From Opitutaceae bacterium (GTDB lineage: Bacteria; Verrucomicrobiota; Verrucomicrobiia; Opitutales; Opitutaceae): DNA of 16,060 bases. Under the pieces are notes generated by a model. It was not told where the DNA came from and searched no databases. It saw only the letters and a list, made by a program, of their open reading frames with translations. Positions 6,982 to 14,386 of this stretch are shown piece by piece. The stretch spans positions 1 through 16,060 of the forward strand of contig JAESUN010000442.1 of the NCBI GenBank assembly GCA_016763045.1, read 5' to 3'. Numbering within the stretch: the stretch's first letter is position 1; the number at the start of each line of letters is the position of its first letter. Both the position numbers and the translations under genes were made by a program.

Positions 6982-7009
6982 TTTATACAATGGTTTATGA
7001 ACGAGGCAA
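6982..7009 (-). promoter_or_regulatory. Sigma-70-type promoter for ychJ-like gene
   Basis: On the minus strand TTGCCT (7004-7009, four of six consensus bases) is followed after 16 bases by TATAAA (6982-6987, five of six). It lies 18 bases upstream of the ychJ ATG. Spacing and position are right for a vegetative promoter. The match is from sequence only. Confidence 0.45.
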
Positions 7010-7062
7010 TTCTCGTCCTTTTAAGGGCTTGGATAATTGAATAAATCGGAAACAAAAATCCC

Positions 7063-7911
7063 TTATTCATACTTAAATGAGATGGGCATCTCCATCTGGA
7101 TCTGAACAGGCTTCCCTCCACGAATTCGTGGAATAAACTGCCAAAACCGAATGGCTGTCAAAGCTGATTGCTCAAACTCCGGATGACTGGATTCAATCAC
7201 TTCCGGATTCTGGACCTGTCCTTCTTTCGTAATTGTAAAACGGATATTCACCATCCCAGATACTTCCATCTCCTCTGGGAATACTGGTTCCTGCCTAAGA
7301 ATAGGTGTTACTTCCAATTCCGCCAATTCGTGTCCTTCCGGTGTTTTAACATAGTAGGTTCCAAAATTATAAATGAGATGATTGAAAATAGAATCGGGTG
7401 CCATCTCGCCTGACCCAAATTCGGAAAGATAGGAGATGGGAAATTCCACCGGAAAATCGATGTTTTTCCCATTGAGCATTCCAGGAATGAACGTGCTCTC
7501 ACGAATAGCTTCAAGTGCATAGGTATTGAACCGTGGTTCCGTCGAACTAACAATTTTAGGATCAACAACGCTTCCCTTTTGATCGACTACAAACTCTAAT
7601 AAGACAGTTCCTTCCACACCCGACATACGCAAACTAAGCGGATAAAAAGGGTAATAAAAACCTTGAAGGTCCGGAGAAACCATCTGCACAGCTTGTGTTT
7701 CTTCCTCCGCCACAACAAGCGTTTCATCAGAAGACTCTGTTTGAACCATCTCACTATTTCGGTTAAACGATACCTGAGGGGCTTCCTCTATCACCGTTTC
7801 CTGTGTTACCACTTCTTTTTCTGAATCAGAAAGCTCCGTGGTTTGTTTCTTTGAGCATCCAATAAGGAACGCCGCTACCAATAGGGGGGAAAAAACTAAT
7901 AGATTTCGCAT
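7063..7911 (-). CDS. Lipoprotein with two TonB C-terminal domains
   Basis: The 282-residue precursor begins with a lipoprotein signal. After a hydrophobic stretch, the lipobox LIGC puts the lipidated cysteine at residue 19, followed by Ser-Lys, with no Asp retention signal. An acidic, Thr/Glu-rich linker runs to ~80. Two TonB-type C-terminal domains follow. The first is at ~88-161, with GTVLLEFVVDQKGSVVDPKI and FIPGMLNGK; the second is at ~208-281, with VNIRFTITKEGQV and FIPRIRGGKPV. Classical TonB has one such domain, an inner-membrane helix and a Pro-rich spacer, and it energises outer-membrane receptors through ExbB/ExbD. Here there is no membrane helix and no Pro-rich spacer, so a true energy-transducing role is doubtful; a periplasmic scaffold or partner of TonB-type proteins is possible. 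GGAG lies 11 bases before the ATG, the only Shine-Dalgarno-like sequence I see in the window. Confidence 0.85.
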   Translation of the reverse strand: MRNLLVFSPLLVAAFLIGCSKKQTTELSDSEKEVVTQETVIEEAPQVSFNRNSEMVQTESSDETLVVAEEETQAVQMVSPDLQGFYYPFYPLSLRMSGVEGTVLLEFVVDQKGSVVDPKIVSSTEPRFNTYALEAIRESTFIPGMLNGKNIDFPVEFPISYLSEFGSGEMAPDSIFNHLIYNFGTYYVKTPEGHELAELEVTPILRQEPVFPEEMEVSGMVNIRFTITKEGQVQNPEVIESSHPEFEQSALTAIRFWQFIPRIRGGKPVQIQMEMPISFKYE

Positions 7912-7980
7912 GAGAATAGTGACTCCAACAAAATTCCACCTTTGCTCGAAGTCAAGGCAAGCTATAACCGCTTATTCTTT

Positions 7981-8355
7981 TCATCTCTCAAGAAGTTCTA
8001 CTTCATATCCATCAGGATCGGTAACAAAAGCCATTCTTCGCCCCTCTGGAAACGTCTTTCTCCAATCAGCAGGCCAGATCTCATACCCTTTTTCTTCCAG
8101 TTCATCACACTTCGCAATCAAGTCCGAATAACCAATCGCAGTATGCATGAGATCTTCCTGCACAACAGGTTTAACATCGGGGGAATAACAAAACTCCAAC
8201 AAATGAGAACTTCCAGCGATCTCCAAAAAAACAAGTTCATTCCCTGCTGGGGATTTTGGCGTCCGCCGCTTTAGTGAAAATCCTAACGGTTCATAAAAAG
8301 AAATCGTTTTCTCAAGATCACTTACCCTGATTCGAGTGTGAAGAAAAATTGGCAT
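7981..8355 (-). CDS. Glyoxalase I-like VOC metalloenzyme
   Basis: This 124-residue protein of the vicinal oxygen chelate fold resembles lactoylglutathione lyase GloA in length and layout. All four metal ligands of GloA have counterparts: His6 in LHTRIRV, Glu54 in LLEF, His71 in MHTAIGY and Glu120 in GYEVELLE. DLEKTISFYEPLGF and FVTDPDGYEVELLE are the family's first- and second-module hallmarks. GloA isomerises the hemithioacetal of methylglyoxal and glutathione (or another thiol) and so removes a toxic glycolytic by-product. The glutathione-contact residues are not clearly conserved. Another VOC activity, or a different thiol, is therefore possible, and I leave the symbol empty. It is divergent from a HAD phosphatase gene and followed on its strand by the TonB-domain lipoprotein after 69 bases. 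Confidence 0.85.
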   Translation of the reverse strand: MPIFLHTRIRVSDLEKTISFYEPLGFSLKRRTPKSPAGNELVFLEIAGSSHLLEFCYSPDVKPVVQEDLMHTAIGYSDLIAKCDELEEKGYEIWPADWRKTFPEGRRMAFVTDPDGYEVELLER

Positions 8356-8462
8356 CTTCCCATTACAAGGAAATACCCCTAAGAGGCCCAGAAAATTCTT
8401 ACTTTTTCAGTGAAAATTTGAGAGGCACAGTATCTATTCCACCTCTGTCACGCTTCGAAACC

Positions 8463-8491
8463 TTGCCATTAAAAAGATTACTCGGTAGTTT
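8463..8491 (+). promoter_or_regulatory. Possible promoter for HAD phosphatase gene
   Basis: TTGCCA (8463-8468, five of six -35 bases) precedes TAGTTT (8486-8491, three of six -10 bases) with an ideal 17-base spacer. It ends 17 bases before the ATG at 8509. The -35 box is good and the -10 box is weak. It would drive the plus-strand run from the HAD gene through msrB. Confidence 0.35.
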
Positions 8492-8508
8492 ATTCCGAAA
8501 AAAGCCTC

Positions 8509-9201
8509 ATGATCACCACTATTGGATTCGATGCCGATGATACTCTCTGGCACACTGAAACACTTTTTGAAAAGACACATCAAAAATATAAGGAGCTGCT
8601 TTCCCGCTATCATGATTCCAAAACAGTTGAAACAACCCTCTACGCAACCGAGATGCGGAACCTGGAACTTTTTGGGTACGGAATAAAAAGTTTCACTCTG
8701 TCCGCCATCGAAACCGCGATCACACTAACCAACGGGAAAATCAGCGCGGACGAAATTAAGATTATTTTGGACTTTTCCAAAAAGATGCTGCGCCACCCAG
8801 TCGAGCTTCTCGCCGGAGTTCCTGAAACACTCCATTTCCTCTCAAAGCATTATAAAATCATCCTCATTACAAAAGGTGATCTCCGCGATCAGGAACGTAA
8901 ATTTTCAGAATCAGACTTAAGCCCCTACTTCAAATATTCTGAAATTGTTTCAGAAAAAACCGTTTCAACGTATAAGAAAATTCTTCATCGATACAAGATA
9001 GCCCCTGAGAATTTTCTCATGGTCGGAAACTCCTTGAAATCCGATATCATTCCAATCCTTGAACTCGGGGGGACAGCAGTCTATCTTCCATATCCTCTTA
9101 CGTGGGCTCACGAAAAAGCCTGCCTTCCACCTAAGGATCATAACTATTTTTATCAACTTGAGCATATTGAAGAACTCCCCGCATTGCTCACAACTCTCTA
9201 A
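8509..9201 (+). CDS. HAD-family phosphatase
   Basis: This 230-residue cytoplasmic enzyme of the haloacid dehalogenase superfamily is complete. Motif I is FDADDTLW, with nucleophile Asp8 and general acid/base Asp10. Motif II is LITKGD, with Thr121. Motif III is supplied by Lys150 or a nearby lysine, and motif IV is GNSLKSD at 173-179. A helical cap sits between motifs I and II (~15-95), as in subfamily I enzymes. Such enzymes dephosphorylate sugars, nucleotides or other small molecules; the substrate cannot be named. The gene starts at ATG 8509 behind a pyrimidine-rich CCTC rather than a Shine-Dalgarno sequence. msrB follows after 22 bases on the same strand, so co-transcription is likely. It is unrelated in detail to the HAD fragment at the left edge. 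Confidence 0.88.
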   Translation: MITTIGFDADDTLWHTETLFEKTHQKYKELLSRYHDSKTVETTLYATEMRNLELFGYGIKSFTLSAIETAITLTNGKISADEIKIILDFSKKMLRHPVELLAGVPETLHFLSKHYKIILITKGDLRDQERKFSESDLSPYFKYSEIVSEKTVSTYKKILHRYKIAPENFLMVGNSLKSDIIPILELGGTAVYLPYPLTWAHEKACLPPKDHNYFYQLEHIEELPALLTTL

Positions 9202-9223
9202 TCATACCTGACAACCCTCACTC

Positions 9224-9622
9224 ATGGAAAAAATTCTCAAATCTGAAGAGGAATGGAAAAACGAACTGACTCCCGAGCAATTTCATGTGCTTCGACAAAA
9301 AGGAACAGAGCATGCCTTTACAGGAAGCTACGCAGACTTCAAAAAAAAGGGGCTTTATCGATGCACGGGTTGTGGACTTCCTCTCTTTGCAGACAAGACC
9401 AAATTTGATTCCGGGTCTGGCTGGCCAAGTTTCTTTCAACCAGAAAAAAAAGAAAATATTGAGGAACATCCAGACAAAACTCTTGGACGAGAACGAACCG
9501 AGGTTACCTGTGCTCGATGTGATGGTCACCTTGGACATGTCTTTGACGATGGACCTCACCCGACTGGATTGCGCTATTGCATAAATTCCGTCAGCTTAAC
9601 CTTCAGCCCGGAAGAAAAGTAA
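9224..9622 (+). CDS. msrB: Peptide-methionine (R)-S-oxide reductase MsrB
   Basis: MsrB reduces the R-epimer of methionine sulfoxide in oxidised proteins back to methionine, with thioredoxin as the usual electron donor. The 132-residue length is that of a free-standing MsrB. The structural zinc is held by CTGC (Cys47, Cys50) and CARC (Cys96, Cys99). The catalytic cysteine is Cys119 in [17 protein letters not shown] (63-70) and [10 protein letters not shown] (102-111) form the substrate pocket. No signal peptide is present, so it acts in the cytoplasm. No MsrA domain is fused to it and none is nearby. It sits between the HAD gene (22 bases upstream) and a small unknown gene (17 bases downstream), and the three probably share a transcript. 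Confidence 0.96.
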   Translation: MEKILKSEEEWKNELTPEQFHVLRQKGTEHAFTGSYADFKKKGLYRCTGCGLPLFADKTKFDSGSGWPSFFQPEKKENIEEHPDKTLGRERTEVTCARCDGHLGHVFDDGPHPTGLRYCINSVSLTFSPEEK

Positions 9623-9639
9623 AAACCAAAGCAACTCCG

Positions 9640-9903
9640 ATGATCTCTGTGACAAAAACCTCCGCCGGACATTTTGAAGTAATTGTGAGCGGACAACCCA
9701 GCACAACACATCAAGTTACGCTTTCAGAAGAATACTACGATCTCCTCACTAAAAGGACCATCTCGCATGAATCACTCCTTGAGAAATCTTTTGAATTTCT
9801 TTTGGAAAGAGAATCCCATACTAGTATTTTACAGTCTTTCGATCTCTCCATCATTAACACCTATTTCCCCGAATACGAAAAAATCATTCTGTCATCAACC
9901 TAA
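9640..9903 (+). CDS. Small conserved-looking protein of unknown function
   Basis: I chose the ATG at 9640, giving 87 residues. The frame is open further upstream, but that part overlaps msrB and reads as its shadow. The protein is soluble, with no signal or membrane segment. A short beta-rich start (ISVTKTSAGHFEVIV) is followed by VTLSEEYYDLL and then the distinctive block EKSFEFLLERESHTSIL with FDLSIINTYFPEY. This gives the impression of a compact, conserved single-domain family, but I cannot assign a function. It lies 17 bases after msrB, so it probably belongs to the same transcript. That linkage suggests, without proof, a maintenance or stress role. Confidence 0.75.
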   Translation: MISVTKTSAGHFEVIVSGQPSTTHQVTLSEEYYDLLTKRTISHESLLEKSFEFLLERESHTSILQSFDLSIINTYFPEYEKIILSST

Positions 9904-9982
9904 CGGGATGACCTTTTTTGTTTTATACCGGAACCTTTTCTCACGTTTCTGGGTCTGATGTAATGATTCCTTTGAAACAATA

Positions 9983-10477
9983 GTGCAACGAGCTCTCATA
10001 CTTATCCTAGCCTTACTACTCTTTGGGATAAACTCTTTCGGCAAAGAGCAGAATCCCCCTGTCGTCGAAATCACTTTCAAAGATCCTGCTTCTTTTACAG
10101 ACATTCGATCCACTCATGGTGCCAACGAAAAGGATTATTCATGGGTTCTCCTCGAGCTCAGTAAACACCTTCAAAAACTTGTCGCCACATACCTCCCCGA
10201 AGGAGCCCATCTCACGGTGATCATAACCGATATAGACCTAGCTGGCCATCTAGAATTCTGGCACACCTCCGAAGATCTTCGTGTCGTACGTGATGTCTAT
10301 CCTCCACTTATCCGACTCGAATTTAAACTGCTAACTAGCGACGGAGTGGTAAAAGCGGAAGGTTCACGCCGTTTACGAAATCGTAATTTCCTTCAGCAAC
10401 TTTCAGGAAATCGTAATGACCCACTTCGCTATGAAAAGGAACTTCTCAAAAAATGGTTCCAGAAGGACCTCCGCTAA
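9983..10477 (+). CDS. Exported DUF3016-type protein
   Basis: This 164-residue precursor has a clear N-terminal signal: Arg3, then a hydrophobic run of about 14 residues ending near NSFGKEQ. It should therefore be exported to the periplasm. The mature part matches my memory of the DUF3016 family: VEITFKDPASFTDI at the start, LTVIITDIDLAG in the middle, VRDVYPPLIRLEFKL, and RNDPLRYEKELLKKWF at the end. The family's function is unknown. The start is GTG at 9983; no ATG or TTG is in frame upstream near it. A TAG overlaps the codon position just before it in another frame. The gene is about 80 bases after the small protein and converges on a small membrane-protein gene. Confidence 0.82.
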   Translation: MQRALILILALLLFGINSFGKEQNPPVVEITFKDPASFTDIRSTHGANEKDYSWVLLELSKHLQKLVATYLPEGAHLTVIITDIDLAGHLEFWHTSEDLRVVRDVYPPLIRLEFKLLTSDGVVKAEGSRRLRNRNFLQQLSGNRNDPLRYEKELLKKWFQKDLR

Positions 10478-10480
10478 TAA

Positions 10481-10510
10481 TCCTGAGGCCTAATTCTAGA
10501 TTTCTCAGGA
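10481..10510. terminator. Stem-loop between convergent genes
   Basis: TCCTGAG (10481-10487) pairs perfectly with CTCAGGA (10504-10510) across a 16-base loop. It sits three bases after the DUF3016 gene and overlaps the stop of the minus-strand membrane-protein gene. This is the same placement as the stem at 267-294. There is no T-tract, so termination activity is only a guess. Confidence 0.33.
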
Positions 10511-10735
10511 ACCATTCGAAGCCGCTCTCCACCAAGAAAACAATATCCTCAGACTTTGCCCAAAACAAATGGCACCTGAGAGAAGGTTAACCAAGACAAG
10601 GGCTAAGCTGAGTGCTGAAGGGGCAATACCAAGATTCGGATAAAACATCCCATGGTGAAGCATAAGCGCCAGATACCCCAATCCTGTATAAATGATAAAC
10701 GCAAAAAAGCGGGACTGGGTAACGTCTATTTTCAT
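10505..10735 (-). CDS. Small two-helix membrane protein
   Basis: This 76-residue protein has two hydrophobic segments, at about 9-27 (starting RFFAFIIYTGLGYLAL) and 40-60 (LSLALVLVNLLSGAICFG). They are joined by a short loop containing Pro and Asn. It ends in RILFSWWRAASNGS, a Trp/Arg-rich tail typical of a cytoplasmic membrane boundary. I do not recognise the family. It is probably an inner-membrane protein with both ends inside. Its ATG overlaps the stop of a doubtful upstream frame by four bases (ATGA). It faces the DUF3016 gene, and the two stops are 28 bases apart. Confidence 0.6.
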   Translation of the reverse strand: MKIDVTQSRFFAFIIYTGLGYLALMLHHGMFYPNLGIAPSALSLALVLVNLLSGAICFGQSLRILFSWWRAASNGS

Positions 10736-10953
10736 GGGGAATTAGATAGAATCAATAGTATTGGCCTCATTTGTAAAAGGAAAAGATCATTGCCGATGGA
10801 AACCCGAACCCATTTCAAAACCCAAAACTCTTCCATCTTTAGTAACAAATACCGACTCATCCTCCGTTTAGGAGATTCTCTTCCTTTAAAAAGAACCTTG
10901 CCGATGCTCATCCGACCTAGTTTCGTTTTAGCCTGCTTCAAGAAACGAGCCAT
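10732..10953 (-). CDS. Doubtful basic 73-residue open frame
   Basis: This open frame encodes a very basic 73-residue peptide (RMSIGKVLFKGRESPKRRMSRYL in part, with a weaker second copy RVSIGNDLF). In favour of it being real: its stop overlaps the ATG of the membrane-protein gene as ATGA, a common sign of translational coupling, and it fills an otherwise empty gap. Against it: there is no recognised domain, the composition is odd, and the plus strand is also open across the same bases. It may be only the promoter and leader region between two divergent genes. Confidence 0.22.
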   Translation of the reverse strand: MARFLKQAKTKLGRMSIGKVLFKGRESPKRRMSRYLLLKMEEFWVLKWVRVSIGNDLFLLQMRPILLILSNSP

Positions 10954-10992
10954 AAGAAAACAATTCTTAATACATCAATCATTCTCTCTTCA

Positions 10993-11853
10993 ATGCTTCG
11001 GACTCTCACTCTTTTCTTTGCTCTCTTTTTTTTAGGAACAGCTACTTCACCTGCCAAAGAAGATCTTCCAAGATCAGAGACGCTGGGAGAAAGACAGCTC
11101 AAAGTTCTGGTCCAGGAAGAAAAAGAAATCTGGGAAATCCTAAAATCACGGACGAATCAAGAGGACATTGAAACACTTAGACCACGACTCCGAGATATTG
11201 CAGCGTCCTACGATAATATCATTAGTGAAAACCCAGATTTTGTAGCTGCTTATGTTAGCTATGGCCTTCTATTGTCCCGAATAGGAGAACGAAAAGCATC
11301 TGTAACTTTCTTTCTACAAGCCAATGAGATCGACCCCAATATCCCTCTCGTAAAAAATCAATTGGGAAACTATTGTATTGAAGAAGGAGAATATGAAGAA
11401 GCGCTATCATACTATCTTTCCGCGATTAAGTTGGCTCCCGAAGAACCTCTCTACCGCTATCAGCTCGGGACTCTCCTGACAGAGTTTCGGAGATTCTTCA
11501 TCGCAGATGAACTTTTTTCCAAAGAAACCCTCGAAAAAAAAATGCACGAAGCTTTTCAAAAAGCTGCAACTCTAGCTCCTTCAGATTTTGGCTATGCCTG
11601 TCGTTATGCAGAAAGTTTTTATGACCTAAGAGAGCCAAACTGGGAAGAAGCCCTCCTTCTTTGGGAAACACTTGAAGAAATGGCTCCAACCAATGTAGAA
11701 AAACAAACGGCTCAACTGCATCGAGCCAATATTTATCTTAAACAGGAGCGTTTTCTCGGAGCTAGGTTACTCCTCAATAAGATCACCGAAGCCTCCCTAG
11801 AGTCGAATAAACAGACTCTGCTCGACCAGCTTAATCAAGAAGCCGAGAACTAA
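10993..11853 (+). CDS. Exported TPR-repeat protein
   Basis: This 286-residue precursor starts with a signal peptide: Arg3, a hydrophobic run to ~14 and a likely cleavage near ATSPAKE. Export to the periplasm is expected. The mature protein is helical and holds tetratricopeptide repeats at about 82-115 (AAYVSYGLLLSRIG, then FFLQANEIDPN) and 116-149 (NQLGNYCIEEGEYEEAL, then YLSAIKLAPE). Weaker repeats run through ~150-262. TPR arrays bind other proteins and often act in envelope assembly; no enzymatic motif is present. A site-2-type protease gene follows after 22 bases on the same strand, so the two probably form an operon. The ATG at 10993 sits behind a pyrimidine-rich TCTCTCTTCA. Confidence 0.85.
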   Translation: MLRTLTLFFALFFLGTATSPAKEDLPRSETLGERQLKVLVQEEKEIWEILKSRTNQEDIETLRPRLRDIAASYDNIISENPDFVAAYVSYGLLLSRIGERKASVTFFLQANEIDPNIPLVKNQLGNYCIEEGEYEEALSYYLSAIKLAPEEPLYRYQLGTLLTEFRRFFIADELFSKETLEKKMHEAFQKAATLAPSDFGYACRYAESFYDLREPNWEEALLLWETLEEMAPTNVEKQTAQLHRANIYLKQERFLGARLLLNKITEASLESNKQTLLDQLNQEAEN

Positions 11854-11875
11854 ACCTTCCTACTTTTTTTCGAAT

Positions 11876-12529
11876 ATGAATCCTACTCTCTTACGTGAAG
11901 GCTTAATAATCTATCTCATTCTCGTCACTAGCCTTTCTATTCATGAATGGGCTCATGCATGGACTGCGGACAAACTAGGTGACGACACCCCTCGATCCCA
12001 AGGAAGAGTCACTTTAAATCCGATTGCACACATGGATCTATTGGGGACCGTCATTCTTCCTCTGACAATGGTTTTTCTCTCCAGTACTGGGGCTGGTTTT
12101 TTTCTTCTGGGATGGGGAAAGCCTGTCATGGTTAATTCCAGAAATTTCCGCAAGCCCGTGCGAGATGATCTTCTCACAACAATCGCAGGCCCTCTTTCAA
12201 ATATAGCCCTCTGCTTGATCACTGCTCTGATCGGAGGTATTCTTCTGAGATTCATCCCAGAAATAGCACCTCTGATCCAAAAGTTCATTTTCATCAATGC
12301 TCTCCTCGCGGTTTTTAACCTAATCCCCATTCCACCGCTGGACGGATCCCACATCCTGCGCCACGCGACAAAAATGTCCGCCAAAACGTATTACAATTTA
12401 GCTAGATGGGGGCTATTGATCATGATCGTCTTAATCAATGCGCCCCTTTTTCGAACGACCTTACACTATGCCATCATTTCAGTAGCCACACCCTTTCTGA
12501 TCGCAGCCAGTTTCATCGCCTCTCTCTAG
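11876..12529 (+). CDS. Site-2-type intramembrane metalloprotease, M50 family
   Basis: This 217-residue polytopic membrane protein has the zinc-protease motif HEWAH (His23, Glu24, His27) inside the first membrane segment. The third zinc ligand is in PIPPLDGSH (Asp156, following NLI at 148-150). TLNPIAHMDLLG (46-57) and TIAGPLSNIALC (102-113) are typical of the short M50B (SpoIVFB/Rip3-like) branch, which lacks the PDZ domain of RseP. About five to six hydrophobic segments are visible. Such enzymes cut single-pass proteins within the membrane, for example anti-sigma factors, but no such substrate is encoded nearby. It follows the exported TPR gene by 22 bases. It converges on metW, with only 15 bases between the two stops and no terminator visible. 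Confidence 0.92.
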   Translation: MNPTLLREGLIIYLILVTSLSIHEWAHAWTADKLGDDTPRSQGRVTLNPIAHMDLLGTVILPLTMVFLSSTGAGFFLLGWGKPVMVNSRNFRKPVRDDLLTTIAGPLSNIALCLITALIGGILLRFIPEIAPLIQKFIFINALLAVFNLIPIPPLDGSHILRHATKMSAKTYYNLARWGLLIMIVLINAPLFRTTLHYAIISVATPFLIAASFIASL

Positions 12530-12544
12530 AATCCCTCAGTCGAA

Positions 12545-13150
12545 TTACCGAGCCAGATCATAAAGAGCATAACCACCAAAAAAGTTGGAGCGAAAGTGAC
12601 AGGGGGTTTTCCAATCGCCAGCGAGATAAACTTTTCGAGCAATTGAAATTTTTTCTTTCGTGCAATACTCCTCAAATTCCTTGATTGAAACTGGATTCGA
12701 AGGACGACTCTCATGCCATTCATAGGGGTGCACTTCATTAATCAGACGACCTCCTCCAAACAACATCCCAAAACGGCTTTTCCAATACCCCTGATTAACA
12801 AACCCAATCGTTAAGCGACGGCCAACCCGCAACGCTTCATTCATTATTTTTGAAGGTTGTGACAATTCCGGCAAGGTCCGAGAGCATAAAACTCGATCAA
12901 AAAAGCCATCGGGGAAAGAGGCTAAAAAAGCTTCTATATCTCCTTGATAAACAGTCAGTCCCTTCTTCACTCCAGTCAGGATTTTTGAAGGGTCTGAATC
13001 CACTCCGATTCCAACGACAGATTTTTTCTGTTTCAGGAAATCGAGCATCACACCTCGTCCACAGCCAAGATCAAGAATCCGACTCCCCGGCTCTATCCAG
13101 TCCGAAATAATCTGCATGTCTACACTGCGTTTTTCAGAGGCTTTTTTCAT
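12545..13150 (-). CDS. metW: Methionine biosynthesis protein MetW (SAM-methyltransferase fold)
   Basis: This is a class I methyltransferase-fold protein. Its glycine-rich SAM motif RILDLGCGRG follows WIEPGS, and an acidic VGIGVDSD comes at the end of strand 2. FDRVLCSRTLPEL, RRLTIGFVNQGYWKSR, HPYEWHESRP and the final GGYALYDLAR are the characteristic MetW blocks. MetW is commonly encoded right after metX and is reported to support homoserine acylation; its own reaction is uncertain. The ATG at 13150 gives 201 residues and lies one base after the metX stop (TGA at 13152-13154). A GTG at 13159 would add three residues and overlap metX by eight bases. Either way the two genes are translationally close and surely co-transcribed. 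Confidence 0.93.
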   Translation of the reverse strand: MKKASEKRSVDMQIISDWIEPGSRILDLGCGRGVMLDFLKQKKSVVGIGVDSDPSKILTGVKKGLTVYQGDIEAFLASFPDGFFDRVLCSRTLPELSQPSKIMNEALRVGRRLTIGFVNQGYWKSRFGMLFGGGRLINEVHPYEWHESRPSNPVSIKEFEEYCTKEKISIARKVYLAGDWKTPCHFRSNFFGGYALYDLAR

Positions 13151-13151
13151 A

Positions 13152-14300
13152 TCAATCACTGTCTAAAAAAGCCCTCACAAGTTCGTACAAATCGGGTGAC
13201 TCCACTAAAAAAGAATCATGTCCAAAATCCAAGGCAATCTCAGCATAACTAGCGTCCTTCCCAGCTCGGAGCATCGCCAAGACAATTTCACGATTCCCCT
13301 CTGGAGGGAAGAGCCAATCTGAAGTAAATCCAATCACCAATACTTTCGACTGAAGCCCCTCGAATGCTTTTTCCAGCGATCCGTATTGACCCTCTAAATC
13401 AAAATAATCCAGCGCTTTAGTAAAATAAAGATACGTATTGGCATCAAACCGATTAATGAAACTCTGCCCTTGATACCGAAGATAACTCTCGACCTCAAAA
13501 TCGACATCAAAACTGAAGTTCGTATCTGAATTTTTGCTACGACGACGACGACCAAATTTCATATCCATCCCTTTGTCTGAAAGGTATGTGATATGAGCCA
13601 TCATCCGTGCGATCGCTAGCCCTACCCTAGGTCCAACATTCTCTTTATAATTCCCCTGCATCCACTCTGGATCCTGCATAATGGCCTGACGGCCAACCTC
13701 GTTAAAGGCGATCGCTTGCGATCCCTGCCGAGACGTCGTGGCCATCGGTAAGATACGCTCAACGAGATCGGGATACTCAATGGCCCATTGCAGAACCTGC
13801 ATCCCCCCCATCGATCCTCCCACAACAGCATGCAACTTCGAAACACCGAGATGATCCAACAACCTCTTTTGTGCTTTGACCATATCCCGGATACTCACAA
13901 ACGGAAACTCCAGCTGATACGGTCTTCCGGTTTCCGGATTAATCGATGTCGGCCCCGTTGACCCCTGGCATCCTCCGAGGCAATTACTGCAAATGACAAA
14001 AAATCGGTTTGTATCGATTGGCTTTCCCGGGCCTATCATATTATTCCACCATCCAGGTTTACGGTCCTGTAAAGAGTTAATACCCGCACAATGGTGATCT
14101 GCTGTCAGTGCATGACTGATCAAGACCACATTCGACTTCGCTTCATTCAGATGCCCATACGTTTCATATCGAAGGGAAAATCCCGGGATTTCGCTGCCAC
14201 TTTCATAAAGAAACGGCTCACGTGAAACAAAATCGACATAACTGACCAGCCCAAGCTCACCGAGCTCGTCTAAAGCAACATTGTCTTCCGCATCATTCAC
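13152..14300 (-). CDS. metX: Homoserine O-acyltransferase MetX
   Basis: MetX acylates L-homoserine, usually with acetyl-CoA, to make O-acetylhomoserine, the branch-point step of methionine synthesis. This is a 382-residue alpha/beta hydrolase of normal MetX length. The nucleophile elbow is GGSMGGMQ with Ser163. The acid is Asp328 in GFTSDWLFPP and the base is His361 in DFGHDSFLVE. Other signatures are SHALTADHH (62-70), FFVICSNCLGGCQGSTGP (100-117) and PMATTSRQGSQAIAFNEV. Whether acetyl- or succinyl-CoA is used cannot be settled by eye. The start is GTG at 14300, with an in-frame TAA two codons before it, so no longer start is possible. It is followed at once by metW and preceded after 86 bases by yebC. 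I see no SAM riboswitch in that gap; a TTGAGA (-35-like) lacks a good -10 partner. Confidence 0.95.
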   Translation of the reverse strand: MNDAEDNVALDELGELGLVSYVDFVSREPFLYESGSEIPGFSLRYETYGHLNEAKSNVVLISHALTADHHCAGINSLQDRKPGWWNNMIGPGKPIDTNRFFVICSNCLGGCQGSTGPTSINPETGRPYQLEFPFVSIRDMVKAQKRLLDHLGVSKLHAVVGGSMGGMQVLQWAIEYPDLVERILPMATTSRQGSQAIAFNEVGRQAIMQDPEWMQGNYKENVGPRVGLAIARMMAHITYLSDKGMDMKFGRRRRSKNSDTNFSFDVDFEVESYLRYQGQSFINRFDANTYLYFTKALDYFDLEGQYGSLEKAFEGLQSKVLVIGFTSDWLFPPEGNREIVLAMLRAGKDASYAEIALDFGHDSFLVESPDLYELVRAFLDSD

Positions 14301-14386
14301 GCCTTAACAATTGCTCATATCTGTCTTAAATAAAACACAAAAATTGGACTGACTTCTCAAAAAGCTTTCTGACTTAGGAACTCGCT

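Noticed and set aside
8349..8540. Plus-strand open frame upstream of the HAD phosphatase
   Set aside because: It overlaps the HAD start in another frame and covers the divergent promoter region; no domain is seen.
10652..11035. Plus-strand 127-codon open frame before the TPR gene
   Set aside because: It overlaps the membrane-protein gene and the true TPR start in another frame, and the sequence is low-complexity and unlike a protein.
11953..12384. Minus-strand 143-codon open frame within the M50 protease
   Set aside because: It is fully antisense to a well-supported protease gene and rich in Arg/Pro, as shadows of membrane proteins often are.
14301..14386. SAM riboswitch upstream of metX
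   Set aside because: The gap is only 86 bases and shows no helical pattern of a SAM riboswitch; only a short AAGTCAG direct repeat is present.
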